Assembly (NCBI GenBank): GCA_905331475.1
Contig: CAJNYU010000032.1
Coordinates: 47,563 to 111,562, forward strand
DNA length: 64,000 nt
Origin: Rotaria socialis
Lineage: Eukaryota > Rotifera > Eurotatoria > Philodinida > Philodinidae
Direction: 5' to 3'
How positions within the stretch are numbered: position 1 is the first letter of the stretch; every line of letters starts with the position of its first letter. The position numbers and the translations under genes are program-made. The notes below the pieces were generated by a model. It was not told the origin of the DNA and searched no databases. It saw only the letters and a list, made by a program, of their open reading frames with translations. Of this stretch, positions 1 through 11,958 are shown piece after piece.

Positions 1-1
1 T

Positions 2-166
2 ACCTATGGACATATGGGAATGGTGTATTCTAAGATTGAAGAATATCCAAAAGCTGTTTCATATTGTGAAAGAGCTCTTGAAATACTAACAAACTCACTA
101 TCTGAGAATCATCCACGTATTCAATTATATAAAAACAATCTCGAATCCGTGAAAAAAAAAGTGTAA
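2..166 (+). CDS. C-terminal end of a kinesin-light-chain-like TPR protein (partial)
   Basis: The reading frame is open from the left edge of the window to a TAA at 164-166. It encodes the last TPR unit, containing the typical helix A/B pattern GMVYSKIEEYPKAVSYCERA followed by a HPRIQLYKNNLES tail that closes the array. The sequence matches the TPR type of the minus-strand gene at 12837-13892 and probably belongs to the same family. TPR arrays of this class bind peptide or protein partners; no catalytic domain can be judged because the 5' part lies outside the window. In bdelloid rotifers such TPR arrays are often attached to other N-terminal domains, but nothing here shows that. Confidence 0.8.
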   Translation, partial: TYGHMGMVYSKIEEYPKAVSYCERALEILTNSLSENHPRIQLYKNNLESVKKKV

Positions 167-805
167 TTGATTAATATACTATACTCAACGAAATAAATAT
201 CTAATCAAAAGAAAAGACTATTGTTATTTTTCACAGAAAAAAGGTTCTCATGTCGTTGATTTACTTACTACGTAATTCAATTTTACATAATTAAGAATGC
301 CGTAAAAAAAGTTAGAGGACACTACAAATGTGATGGTACTGGAATCTTAAATACGAGAAACTAATTTGTGGATTCATTATCATCATATTATTTTCTTTTA
401 CTAACACTAACAAATGTTCATCTCATGATAGATTTCAAATTAAACAATGAGAAAAATCGATATAACACATATCATGTTATGTCCGATGCGTGCAAATGAG
501 TTTACCCTTGCTATTTTGAACAATCAAATAAATGTATTATAACTATTTCTACGAAATAAAATGTCGAAAAAGTTATCGAAACGAAAGATTCATTCGAATG
601 TGTTTAATGTAACTTTATCTCAAGTAGACAGATATAATCGAGTTTTACATCTTACAGATGAATCTGTTCATGTGTTGTAATACATCAAAATTTTACTCAT
701 GTTGAAATTTATTTAATATGTAAAAAGAAAAATGAGAATATAAAATATTAAACAATTACTGTTGTTCTTTCGCTTTGAAATAATCACCTAGATAATAAAA
801 ATTAT
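167..805. other. Intergenic, no gene seen
   Basis: A/T-rich sequence between the converging 3' ends of the TPR gene and profilin-4. Several AATAAA-like motifs are present (for example near 528 and 552) and could serve either gene. No coding frame or RNA gene was recognised. Confidence 0.5.
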
Positions 806-1324
806 TTACGTATATATAATTCTCAGGTTGAAAGTTCTACCTAATTTTTCAATAGCTTCAATGGCGATTGCTGGATTCATTCGATCATTAAATGTACCAA
901 AAAGAATATAAACTTTTGTTTTAATTAAAATTAATCCTCTATTATTCTATAATAAAAACAGAATACATATTATATTTCGACGAACACATGGCAACAGCAG
1001 CCAAGGACAAATTTCCAATTACCTCTTTCGCATAAATTGATTCATTATCAGCTCGAATACATGTATAATAGACTTCATTAAAATAAAGACCTTTTTTACG
1101 TAGAGCTGTTGGTTGATTAAACGCATTTACAAGTGTATCAACATCGGATTGTTCAAGCTGAGAAAACGACAATAAATGAAACTTCGTTATGAAATCTATG
1201 TGCATACTTTGTAACCAACAGATGTTGTCTTTATTTCACTCGTATCACGTATCAATAGACCACATTTTTCAATATGACCTGAATCAATCAATGCAGTATG
1301 AAGTAAAACTTGAATTTGATTCAT
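806..1324 (-). CDS. PFN4: Profilin, profilin-4 type
   Basis: Three exons join in frame: 1208-1324, 1023-1157 and 806-946, giving 130 residues, the usual profilin length. The ATG at 1322-1324 opens with MNQIQVLLHTALIDSGHIEK, typical of the profilin N-terminal helix. The middle exon carries LVNAFNQP and RKKGLYFNEVYYTCIRADN, and the last exon GLILIKTKVYILFGTFND, then the C-terminal helix AIEAIEKLG. The block GLYF-(x)4-Y-x-C-(IV)-RAD-(x)3-(IL)-YAK resembles profilin-4 more than the conventional actin-binding profilins. Profilins bind monomeric actin, phosphoinositides and proline-rich ligands; mammalian PFN4 is mainly testicular and is thought to bind actin poorly. The introns are 50 and 76 bp with GT-AG ends and all junctions are phase 0. 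Confidence 0.9.
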
Positions 1325-2314
1325 GATAAGGATCGATTAGAATATTAATATTCTCATTTTTTTCTTTCTTTCTTTTTATTTCCAATAGTAATCGAGAAGC
1401 AGCCATACTCATAGAAGTTGCGCTGACTTCAGCCTCCTTTTTTTTGTTCGTCTTCTTCATAATTATTCTATTCCAAAAAAGATTGCAACACATGCATGTG
1501 TAGGTAGGTAGTAGCCCTGCGATACCACTAAATTACAATTTTCTCGATTGAGCACAGCAGCCATCAAGGATAAAAATGAATAAAACTAATTGTGCAATTA
1601 ATGATCTTCCTTCAATGAAATGAATAGAAAGATTTCTTCTTTTTTTGTTTTACACTTCAAACTTTCTTATTAATAATATAAATGACAATGTCAAACGGAG
1701 AAAAACAAAAACGAGATAGCATATGTTTTAACAAGGACAATATAATTAATGAAACTATTATAAAAAAAAAAAAACTATTTTTTTGTTTCTTGTGTATATT
1801 GAAAATCCACGGAGAGGGTACATCACACTTTTGATATATCATTGTAAATTGAAGAGAAAAGAATGATCGGGAGATCTCGTACTACTACCTTGAGTTATAC
1901 AAAACAAACTGTTGGATAATAAAATCTATAATCCACTATCATGTCCGTAAAAAAATTGGACAAAAAGTAGAATCGTAATTATGAAAAATAGAACGGATTC
2001 AAGCAAACAATTTTCGATTACGCACACATATAACACGCACGAGTAGCACAAACTATACACATCAACCTCAAATCACGATATACAATTTAAAAAGTGCCAA
2101 GCAAACACGAAAATGTGTTGCTAAACGACGAAAAAGTAGAAAATCGAACACGAGATTTTGTCTGTAAGTATAATTCTAAAACATGATTTTAAATAAAAGC
2201 GTGGCACGTCAAAAGAAAAAAAGAAAGAAAACAAGCTAAAGATAATGTTGATCATAATATCAATATCAAGAAACCACGCTTGGAAATAAATTAGTCTTTG
2301 GTTATTCTTGATAT
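1325..2314. other. Intergenic, profilin-4 upstream region and 3' flank of the basic-protein gene
   Basis: About 990 bp of A/T-rich DNA. A Lys-rich open frame at 1284-1493 (-) overlaps the start of profilin-4 but has no homology signal, and it would replace the good profilin N-terminus. I see no further gene, RNA or repeat. Confidence 0.45.
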
Positions 2315-3071
2315 TTATTTTGTAGCTTTTTTGCCGCGACCACCAGTTCGTTTTCCTGCGCTTGTAGCTCTACCGTTCTTTTTATTACCACCAGTTCGTT
2401 TAACATATGCTTTACCTTCCTGTTAAACATAAGAATTAAATTGAAGAAAAGAAAATTGTCTTAAGAAAATATTTACACGTGCTGTATTAGCCATTGTACC
2501 GAGTCGTTTAAGAGCTGGTTTACGTCCACTTGTTGGCTTAGTTACTTCTTCAAGAGTTTTTTTAGCTTTAACAGCTGCTTGTCTTCGTTTTGTTTCTGCA
2601 CGTGTATCACCAAGAACTGCTGAACCGATTAATGTTTTAGCTTCCTTTGAAAATTAATAGAATTAATATCTATTTGTTTCTTTTTACGATTCAATTTCAC
2701 TTACTTTTGCAGTATTTTTCATAGTACGTGCTTTTACTAATTTAGGCTTAACCTTTGTGCTACTTGAAGCACTTGACGAAGCAGTTGTTGCATCAACAGG
2801 AGTTGAACTCGATGTTGTTGCTGCTGCTGCATCATCATCATCAGTAGCACTTGCATCTGTTTTATCACGGGCGCCAAGTAAGGCATTAACTCGATTTAAT
2901 TTATCTTCACCCCATGATTGTTTTAAAAATTCTTGGCCAGCCTAAAGAATTCAAACAATAAAAAGAATCTAAAAAAATAAAATCTTTCTTATTTCTTACA
3001 GCTGCAGTAGCCGCCATTGTTCCAGTTTTTTTTAATAATGCTTTCGCGGCTTTACTCTTCTTAGGAGCCAT
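2315..3071 (-). CDS. Small Ala/Lys-rich basic protein with three exon-end TMxxTA repeats
   Basis: Four exons (3000-3071, 2705-2941, 2477-2644, 2315-2419), all joined in phase 0, encode 193 residues. The start is MAPKKSKAAKALLKK and the end GKRTGGRGKKATK, so both tails look like nucleic-acid-binding basic tails. A motif is repeated three times: KKTGTMAATA (about residues 14-23), KARTMKNTA (about 94-102) and KRLGTMANTA (about 149-158). Each copy sits at the 3' end of an exon, immediately before an intron, and the next exon starts with a short A/E-rich stretch. Exon 2 also has an acidic DDDD and Ser/Thr/Ala-rich linker. I do not recognise the family. Composition suggests a chromatin- or RNA-associated protein, possibly H1-like, but this is inference. 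Confidence 0.75.
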
Positions 3072-4454
3072 TGTTTTACTCTACTGACGTTTATGTGTGC
3101 ACGCGTGTATAAAAAAATGTAATAATAGTAGAACGAGAAGAATGAATGGATGAGGTGAATATGTTTATCTAAAATAAAGTATATACATATGTATAAAGTG
3201 TTACAATAACAATCACTGAAAATTATGATTTTTATTGAAAATATACGATAGTATAAATGTATACATCAATTTTCTAGAAAATTGGAAGTTAATATCTACT
3301 GTTCAAGGTGAGATTTCATATATTGAGGTTCGTTATGTGCAATATCTCAGTTTCTTTTGCCCATTCACGTAAACGAGTGTATGCAGGCACCGATAAAGTC
3401 AATAGAAGAAGAAAGAGAAAGAAAAAGAAAAAAAAATGTCAAAACGGTAGCCATCATCAAAATTCTTCTCGTGTTCTGTCCTCTATATTGCTGTTATATA
3501 AAAAACAATTTAGTTCCTATTAATTAAAAAAAAAGAAAAATTTATATGACTTTGATTTGGAAAAATAAAAAAATATCACTCATTTTTCTATTCAAAACAA
3601 CGAACATAAAAGGATAAAAACGTCTAATGATTACGTTTCTTTCGCAAAATTATTCTTCGAATGTCTATGTCGATAACATTTTATGTGATATATACTTATC
3701 AATAGTTCATCAACAGATAGGGTACTTAGCGCAAGCCGATTACATGTTCATGTAATAATTCTAGTTCACTAGCCTTTTTATTATCGTCTCGATCGACGGG
3801 CGTGTCAAAAGAACAGAATCAACGAGGCATTATGAAGTAGATTTATTTTATTTGAATACAATGATTTTATCTTTAGAAAGAATAAAGATAGAAAGATTTA
3901 AACTAATCAGCGATGCTATTGTTAAATTTATGAAAAAAGAAAAATCTACATCCTCAATGGCAAAATAGACTAGTATCATTGTTGAGAGTAAATTTTTACT
4001 AGTCCATATATCGACACATTCAATATTCAAGTGTAGCATGCGTATCTAGAATTTACATAACGAAAAAAAATATTTGCTTTATTTCCTTTTTTTTTGTGTT
4101 GAAAGATTGCATATCATTTTAACAGTTAAATATTAAAATGACAAACTAAATTATCATACCAAAACGTACTTCGTCTAATCTTCAAGATGACTCACCTAAG
4201 CTTTTATACCTTAAGATCTAAAGCTATTTTATAATGTTCGATTGTATGTTGACTGTTGCTGTATAATATTCTACTATGTGGGGTCGTTGCACATTATATA
4301 AGAAGAGTCTATGATAAGTAACAGAACGGAGAGAAAGTCAAGAAAAAGAGAATAATAAAAGACGTCACAAGCGTGCATTTTCATCATTCTGTCGGCTATA
4401 CGTTGGTAATAATAAAATTATTTCTCCATTTGTATTTTCAACGGTTACATAACA
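3072..4454. promoter_or_regulatory. Divergent intergenic region between the basic-protein gene and GST
   Basis: This 1.4-kb gap separates two genes transcribed away from each other, so both promoters should lie here. A TATATAAG box at 4295-4302, about 150 bp upstream of the GST ATG, is the only specific promoter-like element I can point to. A GACGTCA core, resembling a CRE half, lies at 4361-4367. The open frames in this gap are low-complexity Lys or Phe stretches and were not called. Confidence 0.4.
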
Positions 4455-5289
4455 ATGACTGACATTCAGAATACTACGACGGATTCGAATGTTCCATCAA
4501 TAAAACTCTATTGGTTGAACGATAGTCGCGCTGATAGAATATTATTTTTGCTGGAAGAATTACAAATACCATATGTAATTGAAAAAGTCCAACGTGGACC
4601 TGATAAACTTGCACCGCCTGAATTAAAACAGGTTCATCCACTTGGTAAGAGTCCTGTGATCAAAGATGGTGATAGAGTTGTTGCCGAATCTGGTTTTATT
4701 ATTGATTATCTTATTAAAAAATATGGTAAAAGTAAAAATTTACAACCAACAAACGAAGATGATTTATTTCAGTATGATTATGTAGGTACTGCAGTGATTT
4801 TCACTGCGTTGATGTAAAAACCAGCAATAATACATTTTTTTCTTTTTGAGTTTCTTCACTATGTTGAAGGTAGTTTAATGCCAATCCTAGTTATGAAATT
4901 TATCTTTCAAAATCTACAAAAACAAGCACCATGGGTCATCAAGCCTATTGTAAATGCTATTTGCAAAAAAGTGGATGATCTCTATCTCGGACCAAATATC
5001 AATACACATTTGGATTTTCTTGAAGGTGAATTAGGAAAAAGAAAATGGTTAGCCGGTGAACAATTTTCTGGTGCTGATATTCAAGTAAACGAATCAACTT
5101 TTGCTTTATAGAGTTTTACACGTTCTTTATCTGGTTTAGGCAAGTTTTGCCGTAGAAATGCTTATGAAACGATCAAATACTAGTGAAGCATCCAACACGA
5201 ATTTGTCTCGATATGTACAAGCAATGCGTGAACGACCAGCGTACAAACGAGCCATGGAAAAAGCTGGAAAAACAACAATGAGTGGCTAA
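4455..5289 (+). CDS. Glutathione S-transferase, Gtt1-like
   Basis: Three exons (4455-4781, 4851-5084, 5140-5289) join in frame to give 236 residues. The N-terminal thioredoxin-fold domain begins at about residue 17 (IKLYWLNDSRADRILFLLEE) and includes PPELKQVHPLGKSPVIKDG, with the cis-Pro of the glutathione site, and the ESGFIIDYL helix. The C-terminal helical domain includes HLDFLEGELGKRKWLAGEQF and SGADIQ, the usual N-capping box region, and ends with YVQAMRERPAYKRAMEKAG. The SRADR/APPELK/HPLGKSP pattern resembles the fungal Gtt1 and bacterial GST group rather than animal alpha, mu, pi or sigma classes. The Ser in NDSRADR is a candidate glutathione-activating residue. The enzyme should conjugate glutathione to electrophiles or reduce peroxides; the true substrate is unknown. 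Confidence 0.88.
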
Positions 5290-5748
5290 AACCTATTTCA
5301 AGAACGAAACAATCTCCGATTAAATATGAACTACCTTTCTTTTTATTACGAGCATGTCTATCAATTCGATTCATAGCCTAGAAACAAAAATAAAAATATT
5401 TTTCTAAAAAGACATCAGTGCACTTCAATTTCAATCTTTTCTCAGTATATTATACTAAACGCTCAATTTATTTCGTGTATCAACCACGCGCTGTCATTTA
5501 TCTGTTTGTGAGTGACATCTATAACTACTCTGCTATTCTATTCCAGCCATTTGTCCTGTTTCGCATAATAAGTAATGACATATTGTAATATTTTTTTTTC
5601 CTACTTATTTATTTGAGCGCTAGTGTGAGTCGTATTTTTATCGTTCTAAATATATCTTTATCAAAAAAAACCAACACGAATCAATGGATATTAATCAATA
5701 AAATCACGAATTCGTATTTTAATTTTTTTCTTCTGTCATAAACCTATC
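5290..5748. other. Intergenic, GST 3' flank and KDM7-type gene promoter
   Basis: About 460 bp of A/T-rich sequence between two genes on the same strand. An AATAAA-like run near 5388 may polyadenylate the GST transcript. No gene seen. Confidence 0.4.
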
Positions 5749-8700
5749 ATGTCTCAGAGACATGCGACAAGTGAAAAATCAAAAACAAAAAATTCACCTT
5801 CTCCGCCGAGTTTAAATGATGAACCACGTTATTGTATATGTCAAAAGCGTGAAGATGAATTAAATGAAGATGATAATGACTTTATGATTGAATGTGATGG
5901 ATGTAGTGGTTGGTTTCATGGTAAATGTATAGATTTATCCGATCGAATTGCTGGTAAAGGCTGCTGTTTTCTGTTGAACACTTTTTTAAAATCTAGTTTT
6001 TAAATAGATGACATTGAAAAATACTTTTGTCATGAATGTTCAAAACAACATGGACCTTCAATTTGTAAGATAGGAAATGAAGAAGACAAAAAACAAACAT
6101 CTTAATCGTTCTAACTTTTGTTTTAGTTAAACAACGAAAAAATCAACATCGAAGAGATTACAGTGATGCAAATGCAGATAATAAAGTAGAGTTATAAATA
6201 TACATAGAAAAATCTGTTTCTATTCGCTTTTGTTTTTTCTTTCTCATAGCCTACACAAAGCGGTACACCTGATTTCATTAATAAATTAAAAAGAAGAATA
6301 TTTCCCGGGTATAGAATCTATTTTTACGACTAAACAACGGTTTATTTGAATGTCTAAATATATATTTTGTTTTTGTTTAGCTGCGAATCTGTTGTAACTC
6401 GATTAAAAGGCAATCATTTAACTCCTGAATATTTAGCAAAATATGGTTTTACACAACCAATATTAATTTCAAATCGAGATGGTCTCGATATGACATTACC
6501 GAATCGAACAATAACATTAGCAGAAATTCGTGACGCTGTTGGTATGAAATATTTTTGGTTCGTTTTTTTGATAAAACAAAAGTTTACTTCTTGTTTAGGA
6601 CAAGATCGTTTTATTGACATCATTGACTGTGAAAAACAAGTGACTTATAAAATGAATTTAGATGATTACATTGAATATTATGAAAATTTTGAAAGAAGTA
6701 AAATTTATAATGTTCTCAGTTTGGAAATATCAAATACTAAGTATGAATTGAAATTTATTTAGTTTTACAAAAAAATAAAGACTAGATTATATAGGTTTAG
6801 TTGATACTAAGAGTACGATTCAGAGTCGAGCCTTACGCTGAAAATCAGGGATATAAATAATTTAAACAGAAGAAAAGCACGCTATTTATCCTATTGTTCA
6901 TTCAACTATAATAATATGAATTTTTGAATAAATTTTTATTAATTAAGATTGGGCGAACAAGTTGTTACGCCGAAAATTGTACGAGATATATCGTGGGCTA
7001 CAATAGGCGTATGGCCTATTAAAAAACCAGATGACGAAGAAATAGATTCCAATGGAATACTGAAGAAAAGCACATGGCCATTACAAACACCATTATTGAA
7101 AAAGAAACGTCGAACAATCTCATCAACAGATACCGATCAAAGTGAAGATGAACAATTTGAGACATTGGATGCAAATCATTTCGAAAATTTCGAACGCCCT
7201 GAAGTAGCAAAATATTGTTTGCTAAGTCCGCAATCATCTTATACAGATTTCCATGTAGATTTCGGTGGTTCAAGTGTTTGGTATTCTGTTGTTCGAGTAA
7301 ATTTCTTGTTATGATTTTTGCATAAGACTAACAAACTTTTATTAATTAAGGGTGAAAAAATATTTTACATAATCGAACCCACGGATGAAAATTTACAAAA
7401 ATATGCTGAATGGTCAGGATCACCAACTGAATCTGAAGTATTTCTAGGTGATAATGTATCTCACTGCTATAAAATGCATTTGCGCGAAGAAAATACGATC
7501 TTAATACCACCTGGGTTTGTCTATTTGCTGTTGTTTTCTTGTGTAGAAAGATTTTGTTCTCTTCTTTTTCTAGATGGATTCATGCCGTATACACAGTAAC
7601 AGATTCGCTTGTTTTCGGTGGTAATTTTCTTCAATCAATGGGGATTGATATGCAACTTCGGTAGGTTTCCATATTAAATCTCACTATCGTACATTTAAGT
7701 GAGATGTAAGTTCGTATCAAATTCTTTCTCACTGTCGAAGCCATCGTGTTGGCATATATAGAGAGAAAAATATGAAGAGAACACTCTGTTAAAATGTATC
7801 AATACGATTCCTCTTAGTGGTCAACCTTGAATATCGGTAGTCATATATAATAAACACCTAGAATTTTCTAATCATTAAGAAAACGTTAGATTTATTCCCT
7901 ATAATTAAACTGATCTTGAAATTCGTGCTTTAGAATTAAAACTTTCCATGATATCATTTATTTTAGCATTTATGAACTTGAACGTCTCGCACAAGTTCCA
8001 AATAAATTTCAATTTCCACTTTTTGAAACGTTTCATTGGTATGCTGCTAAAACGTTCTACGAAGAACTCAAAGGTAAATCTGTTTTACGTATTGTTTGTT
8101 TTTTGCAAGTCTTCTTTTTAGAATGTAATGAATCTAATTCATCAGTCATCAATCCGATTACTCAACATGCATGCGAATCGATTATTCACTATATGAGTAA
8201 ATGGGTATCAGCTGATAAACGAGTAAGAACAAGACTAAGATTTATAAGTTTCTAAATAGGAATCAGTATGCTTATATTTTTATTGCTTTAACTGCATAAT
8301 AGTTTGATTAAAATCAAAAATTGTTTTATTGAAGTAATTTCTAAAACCTTCTAGTGGAAAATCAATGATAGCCGGCATGTTCTATCGTCAGGATCACTTA
8401 AAAATTTTGTAATGGTAATAATAATATAAATAGTTATTGATTGTTGACATTTTTTTTTGTTCCATCTACTTGCTCGCGGATATTATCGCTTATTATTCTA
8501 ATACTGACAATTATTGTTATGCTGCTTCATTTTCTTTTCTTTAGCCTTATTTATAAAAAAAATAAGCAAATCATTTTATTTTGCTGCTTTCATTGATTAA
8601 TCGGAAAAAAAAATTATTTTAATGTTTATTTTAATTTTTTCGTTTAGTATCAAACTCGAAATCGTTCAATTATACCTAAAGGTATTAATTGTGAAAAAGT

Positions 8701-10698
8701 TTTGCGTGATCTTGCACGCGAACTTGATATAGCAAAAGTAAGTCGCCTTTGAAATGTAATGAACGCGATAGAATTATTGTCCTTCTAAGTATTTTTATCA
8801 TTCGTAGCAAAATAATTAATACTGTGCGGTTCTAGCTTAACTATGCATCACAAATAAGTCTGTTCGTTGACGTTTTTCATGCCGACAAAATTGACTGCAC
8901 GATGGACTTTTATATTCAAGCAGATTTTTTCCACAGTTTGAAAAAAATTTAAACATTTTAGAACTCTCAGTTGATGCAATTCAAAAGCATATTGATGTCT
9001 TCTAGTTTTATTTAATAAACATTTCAGGTTGACATTTTCTAACTAAGCACTCAGAAGGAAAATTGATTCTCACGTGTTAATTATAAATACATACAACAAT
9101 ATTTTGATCATCTATTAGACACGTTGTGGCTCGGCATGTGTTTCTAAGCCACTATCAAAGAGTATTCTTGCAAGTCCAATTAAACTTGTACTTCCTATGG
9201 AACCAAAACAAGAACTAGCTCATATGAACAAAACCAAAGTTTGTTATAATTATGTCGATAGCTTTTATTTATTTATATTTTAAAAAAAGATCAAAGTGCA
9301 ATGTCGTCGTTTATCATCGGAAACTGAAAATATTAAAAACAAAGATTCATCAGTGGGCGCTGGTATGAAATTAACTATTAAAACAACATTAAGTGGTTGC
9401 AGAAAACCAAACAATAATAGAGAAATGACACCAAGTCTAAGTAAGAAAAAAGCTGCCCAAACAACATCATCTGCCAAGCAACAGAAAATGTAATTAGAGA
9501 AAAAGCTTATAGATGAATTGTTTTTCATTAAAAACAAATTTTTAGCTCAAATGCAAATGATGTTCCAGTCAAACAGGAAGAACTACCTAAAATAAGCTAT
9601 ACACTTGGTAAGAATCGATTAGTAAATGTAACTTTGGTTTAATATTTTTATTTAGATCTCGAAGCAAAACGACAACGTTTTATTCAACCTGCTAATAATC
9701 AGTAAGTTGTTTTCATTTTGATTATAATCAAAACATTTTCTGAGTGAAGATTTATAATGCGCGTCGATTACCAATATATCAGAATCTGAGAACGGTCGGT
9801 TTTAGCTTCGAATTCTTCTGGATTTCCTTTTGTCCTATCAGGATAAATAAACTGAGATAACTCCAATTCTAAGCAGTGTCGCGAAACTCATTGATTTTAG
9901 TCATAGTCGATTTATTTTAAAAAAAATAATATTTCTGTTTCAATAGATCAATTCATGACGAACCTGATAAAGATGTCAATAGTTCATCAAATGATACGAA
10001 TTTTTCATTGATTCCTAGCGAATCAAATACAGATATTAATGAAATTCATGATAATAATGAATTGTTAGAAGGTATAGCCGATGGTGGTCTTGCATCATTC
10101 GTTAAAAGTTCTTCAATCAATGATGATTATTGTAAGTTAAAATTTTAATTTTTGATAAATTTAAAAAACGAATCTATTCAATTTAGATCAGCCAAGTAAA
10201 GAAACTAAAACGAAACGAGAACACAGTGCCTCGGATAAGAAAATTTCAACAAGTAAACATAAAATATTGTTTTAAAAAAAGAATTTCTTTCCTTTTTTTT
10301 ATAGAAAAATCCAAATCGAAATCATCAACAGACACAGAAAAAGTAACTGTAACATATGAAATTTTAGTTTTCTTTTTATTAACATATTTTCTTTTATTTT
10401 TCACAGAAATTAACAAAGAAAATCAAAAGTGAAGGTAAAATTTATCTTATTTTCTATTGGCTTTTATTTTTTGTGTTCTTTAGATCCAACATCATCCAGT
10501 AGTAATCGAAAAAAATTGTTAACAACACCTGCAACACTGCCAAAAACTCCATCATCAAGTAATAATCCGCATGAGATATCAACGAATAAAAAACGTGTAT
10601 CATCTTCCATACCGAAAAAACTCAACTCAAAAGATCGTCTTGGCAAAATTCTCAAAATAGCAAATACGATCAAATCACGTGGTGGCATCTTAACTTGA
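5749..10698 (+). CDS. KDM7: PHD-JmjC histone lysine demethylase, KDM7/PHF8 family
   Basis: A multi-exon gene with introns from about 50 to 400 bp. The N-terminus has a C4HC3 PHD finger (RYCICQKRE...[17 protein letters not shown]...[10 protein letters not shown]), the H3K4me3 reader of this family. A linker and JmjN-like region follow ([22 protein letters not shown]). The JmjC domain spans roughly 6950-8080. Iron ligands are visible as H and D in [14 protein letters not shown] and as the distal H in PPGWIHAVYT, rebuilt across the intron ending near 7573. The 2-oxoglutarate Lys is in [11 protein letters not shown]. The histidine in GWIHAV distinguishes it from PHF2, which has Tyr there, so activity against H3K9me2/1 or H4K20me1 is plausible. 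The C-terminal half is Ser/Lys-rich and ends at KSRGGILT before TGA. The exons around 8150-9700 are the least certain. Confidence 0.9.
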
Positions 10699-11124
10699 CT
10701 TATTCGTCTTCGTATTATTATCATCTCAGGAAAATCTTTTTTTCTTTTTGGCACTCCTTTCTCGCGCTCATCATTTAATATAAAATCTTTGTTATATATC
10801 ATTATTCTTACTTTATTTCTTTCGAGCCGTCTAACTGTAATTTGTATCTGGTTTGCTGTTTTTCCTAAATCAAGCTATGATTTTTGTCGTCTGAAATTCT
10901 ACCGAAATATTTCTATATTAGATTAGTTTTGATGTATATAACTTTTGGTCTGATTCTTTTATGATCCTTCTGTATTATCGATTGTAACGATAGAAATAAA
11001 TACCAAAAACTAAAAATAAAATGATATCATACATGATACTATTTCATAACTATGACGCAATTAGAATTTTTTCGTTCTTTCTTTTTCCATATTAATGATC
11101 ATTTTCAATTTTCTGCATCGTAAT
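10699..11124. other. Intergenic between KDM7-type gene and TatD
   Basis: A 426-bp gap with A/T-rich sequence. AATAAA motifs near 10995 and 11012 could end the upstream transcript. No gene seen. Confidence 0.4.
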
Positions 11125-11958
11125 ATGGCTACAAATACTACGATTACAAATAGTCTTATCGATATTGGCGCAAACCTTACACATAAATCACTAAAACATC
11201 ATCTGCCTTTAGTTTTACAACGAGCTAATAATGCTCAAGTTTCACATATTATCATAACAGGTACAAGTATATCAGGCAGCCGTGAAGCAATAGGCATTGC
11301 AACAAGACATAATCGAGAACAACAAAATGTTAAACTTTATTCGACTGTTGGTATTCATCCGCATGATGCTACACGTCATGCAACATATAATTATCGAGAA
11401 CAACTTGTTAACTTATTAACAGCAAATAGAAACATTGTTGCTGTAGGAGAATGCGGTCTTGATTTTGATCGTAATTTTTCGTCACCTGACGATCAACGAT
11501 CTGTATTCAATACACAATTAGAACTTGCTCGTGAATTTAATCTTCCGTTATTTATGCATGAACGATCAGCGTCGAACGATATGTTATCCATATTGGAAAA
11601 ATATTCGCAACATGAAAATTTTCATGGCGTCATTCATTGTTTTACAAATGGAACTCTTGATGTTCTTCAAAAATATCTCGCACTTAATCTTTATATTGGT
11701 ATAACTGGTTGGGTATGTGACGATAGGCGCGGTAAAGATTTAGCAAAATTAATTCCACATATTCCATTGGATCGTCTTTTAATTGAAACGGATGCACCAT
11801 TCTTATTACCACGCAATATGCCAAGGCCTTGGCCAAGTCAAAATGAACCAAGTTGTTTACCTTATGTAGTGAAGAAATTAGCTGAATGTTATTCGGTTTC
11901 AGCCGATGAAATTGCTAAACATACAGCTGAAAATGCAAAGAAACTTTTTAAATTGTAA
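11125..11958 (+). CDS. tatD: TatD-family metal-dependent DNase, bacterial type, intronless
   Basis: One uninterrupted frame of 277 residues from the ATG at 11125; an upstream in-frame ATG at 11095 would add ten residues without homology. TatD landmarks in order: SLIDIGANLTHKSL at the N-terminus, HIIITGTSISGSREA, TVGIHPHDA, VAVGECGLDFDRNFSSPDDQ (metal-binding Glu), LPLFMHERSA, GVIHCFTNGT, YIGITGWVCDDRRGKDL and LLIETDAPFLLPRNM (metal-binding Asp). The GITGWVCDDRRG block and the LLPR after ETDAP are those of Escherichia coli TatD, not of human TATDN1. TatD proteins are 3'-5' exonucleases or apurinic endonucleases involved in DNA repair and apoptotic DNA degradation. The complete lack of introns contrasts with the neighbours and is compatible with horizontal acquisition, or with a retained ancient paralogue. 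An AATAAA at about 12030 follows the stop. Confidence 0.93.
   Translation: MATNTTITNSLIDIGANLTHKSLKHHLPLVLQRANNAQVSHIIITGTSISGSREAIGIATRHNREQQNVKLYSTVGIHPHDATRHATYNYREQLVNLLTANRNIVAVGECGLDFDRNFSSPDDQRSVFNTQLELAREFNLPLFMHERSASNDMLSILEKYSQHENFHGVIHCFTNGTLDVLQKYLALNLYIGITGWVCDDRRGKDLAKLIPHIPLDRLLIETDAPFLLPRNMPRPWPSQNEPSCLPYVVKKLAECYSVSADEIAKHTAENAKKLFKL

Noticed and set aside
1284..1493. Lys-rich minus-strand frame upstream of profilin-4
   Set aside because: It overlaps the profilin start in another frame and lacks any family signal; the profilin N-terminus from 1324 is clearly better.
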